Below, piece after piece: positions 17,577 to 26,761 of a stretch of 64,000 bases of DNA. The DNA is from Paenibacillus larvae subsp. larvae. GTDB taxonomy: Bacteria > Bacillota > Bacilli > Paenibacillales > NBRC-103111. The stretch spans positions 124,001 to 188,000 of the forward strand of contig NZ_CP019687.1 of NCBI RefSeq assembly GCF_002003265.1. The letters are read 5' to 3'. The notes beneath the pieces were generated by a model that was not told where the DNA came from, made no database searches, and saw only the letters and a list, made by a program, of their open reading frames with translations. Each line of letters opens with the position of its first letter. Position 1 is the first letter of the stretch. Made by a program: the position numbers and the translations under genes.

Positions 17577-17618
17577 AAGAACAGCTTTATACCTGCCAGG
17601 AAATTGAAGCTGTTTTTA
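17577..17618 (+). terminator. Terminator after the AhpD-like gene
   Basis: AACAGCTT pairs with AAGCTGTT, followed by TTTAAG. Confidence 0.6.
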
Positions 17619-17628
17619 AGTGATACAT

Positions 17629-17655
17629 TAAACAGGGAAAACCTTGTTTTTAAGA
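17629..17655. terminator. Second short hairpin between converging genes
   Basis: AAACAGGG and CCTTGTTT pair with one mismatch around GAAAA, followed by TTAAG; it overlaps the end of the minus-strand gene at 17650. Confidence 0.4.
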
Positions 17656-17949
17656 GGTTGAACCTGTATCTTTTTGCATCCGGCCTTTACTTTGTTGCCG
17701 CTTCGCTTTAAATCTGGGGGCCACATAGTTTCGTTTCCGGTCCCGGTAAAAAATCCATCCGCCTATAAAGCCGGTACCCAAAAGAAAAAGGATAAATCCG
17801 AAGGCCATTTTTAACCAGGGGACGTGTCCGATCTCCGGGGCAAATTGATCAAAAAAAGCATCCTTAACCAGCAAAAAGCCGTAAGTTGCCAATATTCCGG
17901 GAATGACCAACAGCAGTATGGCAATAAAACGGGAAATTTTGGTTTTCAT
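17650..17949 (-). CDS. DUF2627 membrane protein (YqzF-like)
   Basis: A 99-residue protein with two membrane spans (about residues 7-28 and 46-68) followed by a basic tail (RDRKRNYVAPRFKAKRQQ). ATG at 17949 follows AGAAGGAGC. In B. subtilis the DUF2627 gene yqzF also sits just upstream of the bkd region, which supports the assignment by position. Function unknown. Confidence 0.8.
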   Translation of the reverse strand: MKTKISRFIAILLLVIPGILATYGFLLVKDAFFDQFAPEIGHVPWLKMAFGFILFLLGTGFIGGWIFYRDRKRNYVAPRFKAKRQQSKGRMQKDTGSTS

Positions 17950-18131
17950 ATCTGCTCCTTCTATCTCTTACTGTCGGCTTGCCGTCAGGCAAAGTCTGCC
18001 AGTGTATAAATCTATCATACAAGGAAATGGAAGCGATGTCTATTTGCCTTATGGGGATCGGGACTTTCTTTTCATCATGCAAAAAAGTACAATGAGGCTA
18101 GCGATAGATGGAGCTAGGAGGAACGAGAAGA

Positions 18132-19562
18132 ATGAGCGATCAAAATCAAACCGATGTAGTTATTTTAGGTGGAGGTACCGGAGGGTACGTTGCAGCGATA
18201 AGAGCAGCACAATTAGGAAAATCCGTAGTCATTGTAGAGAAGGATAAGCTGGGAGGAACATGTCTGCATAGAGGATGCATTCCAAGCAAAGCCCTGCTCA
18301 GAAGCGCAGAAGTATTGGCCACGATGAAGAAAAGTGAAATATACGGCATAAAAACCAGCGGCGTTGAGCTTGATTTCGGGCTTGTACAGAAACGGAAAGA
18401 AGCCATTGTAGAGCAGCTTCATAAAGGCGTCCAGTATCTAATGAAAAAAAATAAAATTCAGGTGGTTAACGGAACGGGACGGTTAATGGGAGCTTCAATT
18501 TTTTCTCCAAGAAGCGGTTCTGTATCCGTAGAAAAACCGGACGGGGAAATTGAAGTATTTGTACCGAAACAACTGATCTTAGCTACAGGATCCCGGCCTA
18601 AAACGCTTCCGGGTATTGAGCTGGACGGGAAGTATATTTTGTCTAGTGATGATGCTCTTAAGATGAAGCAGCTTCCGAAATCTATTCTAATAATCGGAGG
18701 TGGAGTTATCGGAGTAGAATGGGCTTCTATGCTAAATGATTTCGGTGTGGAAGTAACCTTAATCGAAGCCGCACCGCGTCTTGTCAGTACAGAGGATGCC
18801 GATATATCACGTGAATTTGAACGTTTACTGAAAAAACGGGGAATAAATGTTAAAAATGGCGTTACGTTAGATCTGAATTCCATCCAAATAAAGGACGAAT
18901 CCGTTTTTGTAAAAGTTCAAAAAGGCCAGGACGAAGCAGTGGAGCTATCTGCGGAAAAAATGCTAGTATCCATAGGTCGTTCAGCCAACGTCGAAGGTAT
19001 CGGTCTGGAAAATACGAACGTTGTTGTTGATGGCGGCGTTGTAAGGGTAAATAAATACATGCAGACTGCCGAATCCCATATTTACGCAATTGGCGATATG
19101 ATTGGCGGGCTCCAGCTTGCCCATGCTGCCAGTCACGAAGGAATAACAGCTGTAGAACATTTTAACGGTGAACATATTCACCCGGCACAAACCCACCTGA
19201 TTCCACGCTGTATTTATACGAGACCGGAGATGGCCAGTGTCGGCTGGACTGAGCAGCAGGCCAAAGAACTCGGGTATGAAATCAAAACGGGAAAATTCAG
19301 TTTTAAGGCTATCGGAAAGGCGCTTGTCTACGGTGAGCAAGACGGTTTTGTTAAAGTAATTGCAGATGTCAAGACAGATGATATTTTGGGTGTGCATATG
19401 ATTGGTCCCCATGTGACGGACTATATTTCGGAAGCCGCCCTGGCACAGTTGCTCAATGCAACCCCTTGGGAAGTTAGTCAGACCATTCATCCTCATCCTA
19501 CCTTAACTGAGACACTTGCAGAAGCTATGCTGGATGTGGACGGACGGGCCCTTAGCATGTAA
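18132..19562 (+). CDS. lpdV: Dihydrolipoyl dehydrogenase, E3 of branched-chain keto-acid dehydrogenase
   Basis: FAD enzyme that reoxidises the lipoyl arm of the E2 core, passing electrons to NAD+. I chose ATG at 18132 (476 aa), 11 bases after AGGAGG. Motifs: FAD-binding GGGTGGYVAA near residue 14, redox disulfide GGTCLHRGCIPSKAL, NAD-binding IIGGGVIGVEWAS, and the C-terminal HPHPTLTETLAEA that supplies the catalytic His-Glu pair. It leads the lpdV-bkdAA-bkdAB-bkdB operon. The BkdR activator, ptb, bcd and buk genes that precede it in B. subtilis are absent here. Confidence 0.95.
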   Translation: MSDQNQTDVVILGGGTGGYVAAIRAAQLGKSVVIVEKDKLGGTCLHRGCIPSKALLRSAEVLATMKKSEIYGIKTSGVELDFGLVQKRKEAIVEQLHKGVQYLMKKNKIQVVNGTGRLMGASIFSPRSGSVSVEKPDGEIEVFVPKQLILATGSRPKTLPGIELDGKYILSSDDALKMKQLPKSILIIGGGVIGVEWASMLNDFGVEVTLIEAAPRLVSTEDADISREFERLLKKRGINVKNGVTLDLNSIQIKDESVFVKVQKGQDEAVELSAEKMLVSIGRSANVEGIGLENTNVVVDGGVVRVNKYMQTAESHIYAIGDMIGGLQLAHAASHEGITAVEHFNGEHIHPAQTHLIPRCIYTRPEMASVGWTEQQAKELGYEIKTGKFSFKAIGKALVYGEQDGFVKVIADVKTDDILGVHMIGPHVTDYISEAALAQLLNATPWEVSQTIHPHPTLTETLAEAMLDVDGRALSM

Positions 19563-19661
19563 GAATTGTATTCCGGACCCGTTACGTTTATAATAAACTT
19601 ATAACGTCAAGTCTTAGGACCAGGTAATAAAAATGACTTGTTAAAAAGGGAGGGTTTCCCC

Positions 19662-20660
19662 ATGTCCATTGGACAGCTAACTAAACATAGAACTTTAGGT
19701 TTATCCGATGACACTGTCATTAACATGTATAAAAAAATGGTATCAGCACGTAAATATGACGAACGTTCTGTCCTGCTGCAAAGGGCGGGCAAAATTCCTT
19801 TCCACGTATCCGGTATCGGGCAGGAAGCTGCCCAGGTAGGAGCAGCTTTTGCTCTTGACTTGGGTCAGGATTACTTCTTGCCCTATTACCGTGATTATGC
19901 CTTTGTACTTAGTGTCGGAATAACCCTAAAGGACTTGATGCTTTCAGCTTTTGCCAAAGCGGAAGACGTAAGCAGTGGGGGGCGGCAAATGCCGGGCCAT
20001 TTCAGTTATAAGGAAAAGCGGATTGTTACGGGTTCCAGTCCGGTTACAACGCAGGTTCCGCATGCTGTAGGGTTTGCTTTGGCTGCTAAGATGAAAAAAC
20101 AGCCTTTCGTTTCCTTTGTCACATTCGGGGAAGGCTCAAGCAATCAAGGGGATTTTCATGAAGGGTGTAACTTCGCGGGCGTTCATAAACTCCCGGTTAT
20201 CCTGATGTGTGAAAATAACCAGTACGCCATCTCGATCCCGGAGCATAAGCAGGTAGCCGGACGGGTGGTTGACCGGGCGATCGGTTACGGATTTCACGGT
20301 GAACGTGTGGACGGCAACGATGTGCTTGATGTTTACCGTGTTGTTAAGGAAGCGAGAGAGCGTGCGGTGAACGGTTATGGGCCCACTTTGATCGAAGCGT
20401 ACATGTACCGCCTGTCTCCTCATTCTACCGCGGATGATGATATGCTGTACCGGACCAAAGAAGAAGTACAAGCAAACAGGGAGAAAGATCCGATTCCGAG
20501 GTTTAAAAAGTATTTGGTGGACTGCGGTTTATGGGACGAAGAAAAAGAACAAATGCTGGCTGACCAACTGAAAAAAGAACTTCAGAAAGCAACGGCTTAC
20601 GCGGAAGCGGCCCCGTTTCCACAGCCGGAAGACACTTTGAAACATGTTTACGGGGAATAG
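19662..20660 (+). CDS. bkdAA: Branched-chain 2-oxoacid dehydrogenase E1 alpha
   Basis: Thiamine-diphosphate-dependent decarboxylase subunit acting on keto acids of Val, Leu and Ile. ATG at 19662 (332 aa) follows AAGGGAGGG; the frame is open to 19638 but without a better site. The ThDP motif is visible as GEGSSNQGDFHEG through CENNQYAISIP, and the phosphorylation-loop-like segment YRLSPHSTADDDMLYR follows. Spacing to bkdAB is 18 bases. Confidence 0.95.
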   Translation: MSIGQLTKHRTLGLSDDTVINMYKKMVSARKYDERSVLLQRAGKIPFHVSGIGQEAAQVGAAFALDLGQDYFLPYYRDYAFVLSVGITLKDLMLSAFAKAEDVSSGGRQMPGHFSYKEKRIVTGSSPVTTQVPHAVGFALAAKMKKQPFVSFVTFGEGSSNQGDFHEGCNFAGVHKLPVILMCENNQYAISIPEHKQVAGRVVDRAIGYGFHGERVDGNDVLDVYRVVKEARERAVNGYGPTLIEAYMYRLSPHSTADDDMLYRTKEEVQANREKDPIPRFKKYLVDCGLWDEEKEQMLADQLKKELQKATAYAEAAPFPQPEDTLKHVYGE

Positions 20661-20678
20661 GAGAAGGAGGCATAGCTT

Positions 20679-21659
20679 GTGGCGGTTATAACCTATTTAG
20701 AAGCAATACGCTCCGCAATGGAAGAAGAAATGAAGCGAGATAATCAAGTATTTGTACTGGGTGAAGATGTAGGTAAAGGTGGCGTTAATAACGCAACCAA
20801 AAATTTGCGTGATCTGTATGGGGAAGAAAGAGTACTGGATACTCCCCTGGCAGAATCCGCTATTGTCGGAGTGGCCATAGGAGCGGCCATGTATGGCATG
20901 AAGCCTATTGCGGAAATCCAGTTTGCCGATTTTATTTTTCCGGCTACAAATCAAATTATAAGTGAGGCAGCCAGAATCCGATACAGGTCCAACAATGATT
21001 GGAATTGTCCTGTCGTTATCCGGGCCCCTTATGGAGCAACAGGCGGGGGAGCTTTGTACCATTCCCAATGTCCGGAATCAGTCTTTTTTGGAACGCCGGG
21101 CTTGAAAATGGTAGCACCATCGAATCCTTACGATGCAAAAGGGTTAATGAAAGCCGCAATCCGGGATGCCGATCCTGTTCTCTTCTTTGAACATAAAAAA
21201 TGTTATTTGATGCTTTCAGCGGACGTGCCGGAACAAGATTTTGAAGTACCGATCGGGGTTGCTGACGTCAAAAGGGAAGGGATGGATTTAACCGTTATCA
21301 CATATGGCATTGCTGTCCATTATGCACTTCAGGCTGCGGAAGAGCTTGCCGGAGAGGGAATCAGTGCACATGTACTGGATTTGCGTACTATTCAGCCACT
21401 GGATAAGGAGGCTATCCTGGAAGCAGCCTCTAAAACAGGAAAAGTTCTGATTGCACATGAAGACAATAAAACCGGAGGAATTGGAGCCGAAGTATCCGCT
21501 ATCATTGCCGAGGAGCTGTTATATGATTTGGATGCTCCTGTGATGCGTCTATGCGGTCCGGATGTGCCTGCGGTCGGGATGAATCCTCCTATGGAAAAAT
21601 TTTTCTTGCTGAGTACTGAAAAACTCAAAGATGCCATGCGTAAGCTCGCGCAGTTTTAA
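20679..21659 (+). CDS. bkdAB: Branched-chain 2-oxoacid dehydrogenase E1 beta
   Basis: Beta subunit of the E1 heterotetramer, 326 residues. It starts with GTG at 20679 behind GAGAAGGAGG. Visible features are GEDVGKGGVNNATKNL near the start, AEIQFADFIFPATNQI, and the transketolase C-terminal domain with VLIAHEDNKTGGIGAEV. Partner of bkdAA. Confidence 0.96.
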   Translation: MAVITYLEAIRSAMEEEMKRDNQVFVLGEDVGKGGVNNATKNLRDLYGEERVLDTPLAESAIVGVAIGAAMYGMKPIAEIQFADFIFPATNQIISEAARIRYRSNNDWNCPVVIRAPYGATGGGALYHSQCPESVFFGTPGLKMVAPSNPYDAKGLMKAAIRDADPVLFFEHKKCYLMLSADVPEQDFEVPIGVADVKREGMDLTVITYGIAVHYALQAAEELAGEGISAHVLDLRTIQPLDKEAILEAASKTGKVLIAHEDNKTGGIGAEVSAIIAEELLYDLDAPVMRLCGPDVPAVGMNPPMEKFFLLSTEKLKDAMRKLAQF

Positions 21660-21679
21660 CCGTAGCAAGGAGGAGAACC

Positions 21680-23041
21680 ATGAGTGAAGTTAAAGGAACC
21701 ATCACGGAAGTTACCGTTCCTCATCTGGCTGAAACGCTTGTTTCAGCAACAGTAGGAAAGTGGCTGAAACAGCCCGGGGATCAAGTGGAGCAGTACGATG
21801 TACTATGCGAATTGTTTACGGATAAGGTAAACATTGAAATGCCTTGCCCCATTGAAGGAAAGCTGCTCAAAATTCTGATCGGAGAGGGGGAAGAGGCAGC
21901 GGTAGGGCAAGCAATTTGCCTTGTCGAAGTACCGGTCTCTGCCGAAGAGGCAGCCCAGATACCCGCACCTTCAGATGGCCAGCCGACTGCGACAGAAGGG
22001 GTTCCTGCTGATGGCAGTATGAGAAATCGCTATTCACCAGCTGTGCAGCGGTTAGCTGCGGAACATGGGATTGATTTAAACCGGGTTCCGGGGACAGGAC
22101 TCGGGGGAAGAATTACCCGCAAAGATGTGGAAACCTATATTCAGAACGGACATGCAGCATCCGCGAAGGTTGCCGGTCAGACCGTTCCGGGTTCACAGGT
22201 AAATCTTGAACAGAAGGTTTCTTCGAACACCGGATGGGCGATCAATGAGCCGCTTAAGCAGAAGGAAACCCCAGTGAGAACTTCAGGTATCCATTTGTCC
22301 GAGACTCCTCCTCTCCCTCATATTGAAATAGAGGAGGCAAATCGGGGTGAAACATTGATCGATGTGACGCCTATGCGTAATACCATTGCTACCCGCATGA
22401 GACAAAGTGTCTCCGAAATTCCTCATGCGTGGACAATGATCGAAGTAGATGTCACAAATCTGGTTCAGCTCCGCAATAAAGTGAAGGACGAATTCAAGCG
22501 CAGGGAAGGCATTAATTTGACTTATTTGGCGTTTCTGCTCAAAGCGGTGGTTGGAGCTATTAAGGATTACCCGATTATGAACTCGGTATGGGCTGTTGAT
22601 AAGATTATCGTGAAGAGAGACATTAATCTTTCCTTGGCCGTAGGTACGGAGGATTCTGTTATGACCCCGGTTATTCAGAAAGCGGATCAGAAAAACATTG
22701 CAGGACTTGCTCAAGAAATTGATGATTTGACTAAGAGGGCGAGAGCAGGAAAACTTTCCTTAAATGATATGCAGGGGGGAACGTTTACGATTAATAATAC
22801 CGGCTCCTTCGGATCGATTTTATCATACCCGATTATCAACTACCCTCAGGCAGCGATTCTCACGTTTGAATCCATCGTGAAGAAGCCGGTTGTCATACAA
22901 GATATGATTGCGGTGCGCTCCATGGTTAATTTATGCTTATCCTTGGATCACCGGATACTGGATGGTGTCATTTGCGGAAGATTCCTCCAGCGGGTCAAAG
23001 AAAATCTCGAGTCCTATAATCTGGAGACGTCTTTATACTAA
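21680..23041 (+). CDS. bkdB: Dihydrolipoyl acyltransferase, E2 of the branched-chain complex
   Basis: Core acyltransferase that hands the branched acyl group to CoA, supplying primers for iso/anteiso fatty acids. The 453 residues hold a lipoyl domain (lipoylated Lys49 in LFTDKVNIEMPCP), an Ala/Pro-rich linker, an E1/E3-binding domain (YSPAVQRLAAEHGIDL to GRITRKDVETYI), a second linker and the catalytic domain ending in SLDHRILDG (His424, Asp428). CAAGGAGGAG precedes ATG. Confidence 0.96.
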   Translation: MSEVKGTITEVTVPHLAETLVSATVGKWLKQPGDQVEQYDVLCELFTDKVNIEMPCPIEGKLLKILIGEGEEAAVGQAICLVEVPVSAEEAAQIPAPSDGQPTATEGVPADGSMRNRYSPAVQRLAAEHGIDLNRVPGTGLGGRITRKDVETYIQNGHAASAKVAGQTVPGSQVNLEQKVSSNTGWAINEPLKQKETPVRTSGIHLSETPPLPHIEIEEANRGETLIDVTPMRNTIATRMRQSVSEIPHAWTMIEVDVTNLVQLRNKVKDEFKRREGINLTYLAFLLKAVVGAIKDYPIMNSVWAVDKIIVKRDINLSLAVGTEDSVMTPVIQKADQKNIAGLAQEIDDLTKRARAGKLSLNDMQGGTFTINNTGSFGSILSYPIINYPQAAILTFESIVKKPVVIQDMIAVRSMVNLCLSLDHRILDGVICGRFLQRVKENLESYNLETSLY

Positions 23042-23219
23042 CAGGCTACATAAGGGAGCCTACAGATAATAGTAGCGTAGACAATATAAAAGTGATTAAA
23101 ATAAGATAGAGAACGAACTTGAACCAAAAATTGTTACGTTTCAAAGTAATGCTCACCCCTTCTATGGACAAAACTGAACATTACTATTGTAACGCATGTC
23201 GGGTATTGGAGGAAAGTAA

Positions 23220-24344
23220 ATGATTAATCAGGAACGATTGGTAAAAGAATTCATCGAACTCGTGCAGGTGGATAGTGTAACTAAAGATGAACGGAATATT
23301 TGTGATGTATTGAAGAAGAAGTTTGGCGATCTGGGACTTACCGCAGCAGAGGATAACACTGCCGCCAAAACCGGGCATGGGGCAGGAAATCTAATTTGTA
23401 CGTTTCCGGCTAACGGAGCGGATAAGGCACTGCCCATTTTCTTTACTTCCCACATGGATACGGTGGCACCCGGTAAAGGGATTAAGCCGCAAATCGGGGA
23501 GGACGGCGTTATTCGTAGTGACGGTACGACCATTTTGGGCAGCGATGACAAAGCCGGGCTTGCGGCCATGTTCGAGAGTATCCGGGTACTGAAAGAACAA
23601 AAAATCCCTCACGGTCAAATTCAATTTGTGATTACAGTAGGTGAGGAATCCGGTTTAATCGGTGCCCGTGCCATGCAGGCAGGATCTATTGATGCGGTGT
23701 TTGGTTTTGCCCTTGATTCCAACGGCGAGATCGGAGAAATTGTTACCGCGGCCCCCTCCCGAGCAGAAATCAGGATGATCATGAATGGAAAAACCGCTCA
23801 TGCCGGCGTGAATCCTGAAGACGGCATCAGTGCCATTCAGGTAGCAAGTAAGGCCGTTTCCCGAATGAAGCTGGGGCGGATTGATTCGGAAACGACAGCA
23901 AACATTGGAAGCTTTTCCGGTGTAGGCCCCCTCAATGTTGTGTGTGACCGGGTAGAGATCGTGGCCGAAGCCAGAAGTATCGTACAAGATAAATTAACTA
24001 AGCAAGTAGAAAGTATGAAGGAAGCCTGGGAATCGGCAGCGGCAGATTTCCATACAACCTGTGAGTTCAACGTTGACATTGCTTATCCTGCCTTTATGCA
24101 TGAGGATTCCTCTGAAGTAGTTGAACTGGCCAAACGTGCTTTGGAGGCTATCGGCTGTAAGACAAGTACAGTTCATTCCGGTGGCGGAAGTGACGCTAAT
24201 ATCTTTAATGGGATGGGAATTCCGACTGTTAATCTGGCTGTTGGTTATGAGAACATACATACAACAAAAGAGAGTATTTCCATCAGCAACCTTGTAAAAA
24301 CGGCTAAGGCAGTTGTGTCCATAGTTAAAGAGGCAGCTAAATAA
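23220..24344 (+). CDS. M20 family peptidase, PepT-like (YqjE type)
   Basis: Cytoplasmic two-zinc exopeptidase or deacylase of 374 residues. Metal ligands and catalytic residues are in HMDTVAPGKGI, GSDDKAGLAAM, VGEESGLIGA and the final SGGGSDANIFNGMGIP. A dimerisation domain lies between about residues 185 and 290. ATG at 23220 follows GGAGGAAAG. In B. subtilis the related yqjE lies near the bkd operon, so the neighbourhood is conserved. True tripeptidase activity is not proved by the sequence. Confidence 0.88.
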   Translation: MINQERLVKEFIELVQVDSVTKDERNICDVLKKKFGDLGLTAAEDNTAAKTGHGAGNLICTFPANGADKALPIFFTSHMDTVAPGKGIKPQIGEDGVIRSDGTTILGSDDKAGLAAMFESIRVLKEQKIPHGQIQFVITVGEESGLIGARAMQAGSIDAVFGFALDSNGEIGEIVTAAPSRAEIRMIMNGKTAHAGVNPEDGISAIQVASKAVSRMKLGRIDSETTANIGSFSGVGPLNVVCDRVEIVAEARSIVQDKLTKQVESMKEAWESAAADFHTTCEFNVDIAYPAFMHEDSSEVVELAKRALEAIGCKTSTVHSGGGSDANIFNGMGIPTVNLAVGYENIHTTKESISISNLVKTAKAVVSIVKEAAK

Positions 24345-25830
24345 AATAAACACCCTGAAAAGGGTGTTTCAGATTGAAGACAAAGTCCCGCGAAATACTA
24401 CAGTAGCGGGAGTTCTTTATGTTTTTTATCCCTATTTCAAATACAAAATTGAATTTATCAGATGGGCGACCTCTCTTCCAGAGCCAGGTCGCCATTCTTT
24501 TGAGGTTCATGGCAGAAAAAACAAGCATTTCCTGCATGGTGACGCTTTTAAGTCCTCGTAAGGTCGTCCACCGCATACCATGCTTCTCCTTTAAATCAGC
24601 AAAAACTCGCTCTATGGTTTCTTTTCGCTCTGCGTAAATCCGTTTGTTTTCTTCTGTATGGCGAAGGTGGTCCGCCTCTTCCACACATTCAGCCCAAACA
24701 TGACGACTAATACGCTTCACTGCCTCTTTACTCTCTGTACATTGTGTCCGGAAAGGACAGGCTTGGCAGATTGCCGGATTCGAGCGATACATTTTATAAC
24801 CAGCACGGTTCGTTGTTTCGTAAGACAGTATGGCATTTGCCGGACACAGGTAGCAGTCGTAGTGCTCATCGTAAACGTAATCATGCTTTTTAAAGAATTC
24901 TTCTTTCGTCTTGGGACGGGTATACGGCAGGACGGGACGAATCTCTTGTTCTTGCAGCATTTTGCAGATGGCTGGTGTTTTATAACCTGCATCCGCGGCA
25001 ACCGCTTGTGGAGCCGGAACTACGCGAGTAACCTCGTGTAGAACATCTTCAAATACTTGGCTGTCGTGGATATTTCCAGGGGTTACTTTGACGCCGAGTA
25101 CAAACCCGTTCCGATCACACGCGGTATGGAAGCTGTAGGCGAAAACACGTTCTTACTCTCCCTTCACGAACAAACCACACTCCGGGTCAATCGTGCTCAC
25201 CTTCACCTCCTTCTGCGTGACATTGGGCTTTTTTTCGAACGGTTTCTTTCCATGTAGAGCCCGATCTTGATTGATCTCTTCATCAAGCTGATCCTGGTAC
25301 TTTCGACTTTGCTCCTGAACGATCTGTTTTACATATTTGTTTTTGTTCGCGCTTGCTTTAACATGTGTCGCGTCGATGAAGAGTACGTCAGGTTCAATGA
25401 AACCATGCCGGGCAGCTTCTTCGAGGATGCGATGAAAGATTCCCTCAAACAGTCCAGTATCCCGAAAACGGCGCACGTAATTTTTACCCAGCGTGGAGAA
25501 ATGAGGAATGGGCTGACTGAAGTCATAGCCAATAAACCAACGGTACGCGACGTTGGTTTCAATCTCTTTGATGGTCTGACGCATGGAGCGAATACCAAAA
25601 AGGCATTGAATAAGCGCAATTTTAATAAGAACAACCGGATCAATGCTAGGGCGGCCGTTATCCTCACAGTAAACATCCCGAACCATGTCATAGATGAAAC
25701 TAAAATCGATGGCGTATTCGATTTTGCGGACCAAATGATCTATAGGTACAAGCTCGTCCAAGGAGACCATGGAAATTTGAGAACGTCCTTCGTAACCGGT
25801 TTTTCGCAACATATTCAAGCACTCCCGCAC
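24337..25830 (-). pseudogene. IS1182-family transposase with an in-frame stop
   Basis: DDE transposase that would be about 497 residues. The N-terminal 225 residues (MLRKTGYEGRSQISMVSLDE and ending DPECGLFVKGE) run into TAA at 25153-25155; the next codons continue in the same frame with ERVFAYSFHTACDRNG and reach LPYTRPKTKEEF, a Cys cluster (NPAICQACPFRTQC) and the final helix ERKETIERVFADLKEKHGMR. So one point mutation, not a frameshift, split it. The frame also reads out through the left inverted repeat and stops at 24337 in flanking DNA, so the native stop seems lost. Confidence 0.85.
24347..24372 (+). terminator. Hairpin after the M20 peptidase, touching the IS left end
   Basis: AAACACCCT and AGGGTGTTT form a 9-bp stem around GAAA. 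Its right arm overlaps the first bases of the IS1182-like inverted repeat. Confidence 0.6.
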
Positions 25831-25931
25831 TAGTTATTTACCTATATGATACTATATGAATGCGGTGAATGGTTGGTGTATTTTCGTAAAAAAGACTGTC
25901 GACAGGACTTTGTCGACAGTCTGAGACACTT
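24362..25931 (-). mobile_element. IS1182-like insertion sequence
   Basis: The ends are imperfect inverted repeats of about 27 bases: left GGGTGTTTCAG through GACAAAGTCC (24362-24388), right the complement of the segment ending at 25931 (reading AAGTGTCTCAG through GACAAAGTCC on the minus strand), with 21 of 27 matches. The right end also holds an 11-bp hairpin GACTGTCGACA/TGTCGACAGTC. One transposase gene fills the minus strand. Length about 1.57 kb. No clear target duplication could be read. Confidence 0.8.
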
Positions 25932-25957
25932 GGGAATAATCCCCAAGTGTTTTTTTG
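25926..25957 (+). terminator. Terminator-like hairpin at the IS right end
   Basis: ACACTTGGG pairs with CCCAAGTGT around an 7-base AT-rich loop and is followed by seven T. Its left arm overlaps the outermost bases of the IS. Confidence 0.75.
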
Positions 25958-26560
25958 CTATGAATTGTTGGTTGTGATTTTAGCGCTTTTTTAGTGAATT
26001 GGTTGTAGGCAGGATTGTCAAGACTCAAGTGCTAGGTTTACAGTATTCAAGTATAGATAATGGAAATGAAATAATCAGCTGGAATCCTAAAAAGGATAAT
26101 AATGGATCCCGTATCATAAGCGGGATGATGGCTGCTTAATGTTATTTTCTAAATTTAATTAATCCGAGGGCATCAAATTCCATAATTGATTTCCATGGTT
26201 TTTGTTATCTCGCTACACCTTCTTATTTTAATTCCTTAACTTGGTCATATGCTTTGACCAGGTTTCGTACTCTCTCAACAATCATTGTGTCGGTGTGGTT
26301 GGACCATAGTAAAATCTTCAATAAGATTACAAACATGTTTTCTGGAGGTCCGTTAAAATCTCTATAGGGTATGTATACCTGTATTTATTGTTGAGAGCTA
26401 TTTTTGCACTTGGGTATGGGCCGGCTGAGTGATGTATCTTGGCTTCTGATGGACAAGATATGGTTTGGTCCTAAAATCGGAAGAATTAAAGTTGGCCACA
26501 AAGGAAAGAAGATCCGGGAACTCTACGAATACAAATTGGGCTCGGACGGAGCGATCAGGA
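25958..26560. other. Gene-poor stretch with debris
   Basis: No intact gene supported. A 37-codon minus-strand frame (about 26228-26352) reads MFVILLKILLWSNHTDTM then VERVRNLVKAYDQVKELK, plausible as a protein tail but without a ribosome site. A plus-strand frame from 26404 to 26607 runs into the repeat described next and is probably non-coding or the tail of a lost gene. Confidence 0.4.
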
Positions 26561-26625
26561 GAGATGAGGTTACGAATCTCGATGATCTGAGAAACCCCTG
26601 TCTTTAGGCATGGGGAGTCGTCACG
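26561..26625. repeat. IS200/IS605-like right-end repeat, copy A
   Basis: About 65 bases starting GAGATGAGGTTACGAATCTC and ending in the hairpin CCCCTGTCTTTAGGCATGGGG then AGTCGTCACG. A copy with only a handful of differences occurs at 50937-51000. The bulged hairpin next to the end is typical of the right ends of IS200/IS605 elements, where TnpB omega RNAs also terminate. No tnpA or tnpB is left. Confidence 0.6.
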
Positions 26626-26761
26626 ACAATCATGTTTGAAATGAAACCTGTCAAAATTGTAAGATAGATGTAAGCTAATTCGATAGATCTTATGTACGTG
26701 CTCCTTTTACAATAAAACATAAGAAGCAGGATTGGCTTTTTTCTTAGGAGGACCTTACATC

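Noticed and set aside
23228..24353. Several minus-strand frames over the M20 peptidase
   Set aside because: Shadow frames of a gene whose metal-binding motifs are all intact.
26404..26607. A 67-codon plus-strand frame ending in the IS605-like repeat
   Set aside because: No ribosome site, and its last 15 codons are the repeat itself, which also occurs at 50937 without this frame.
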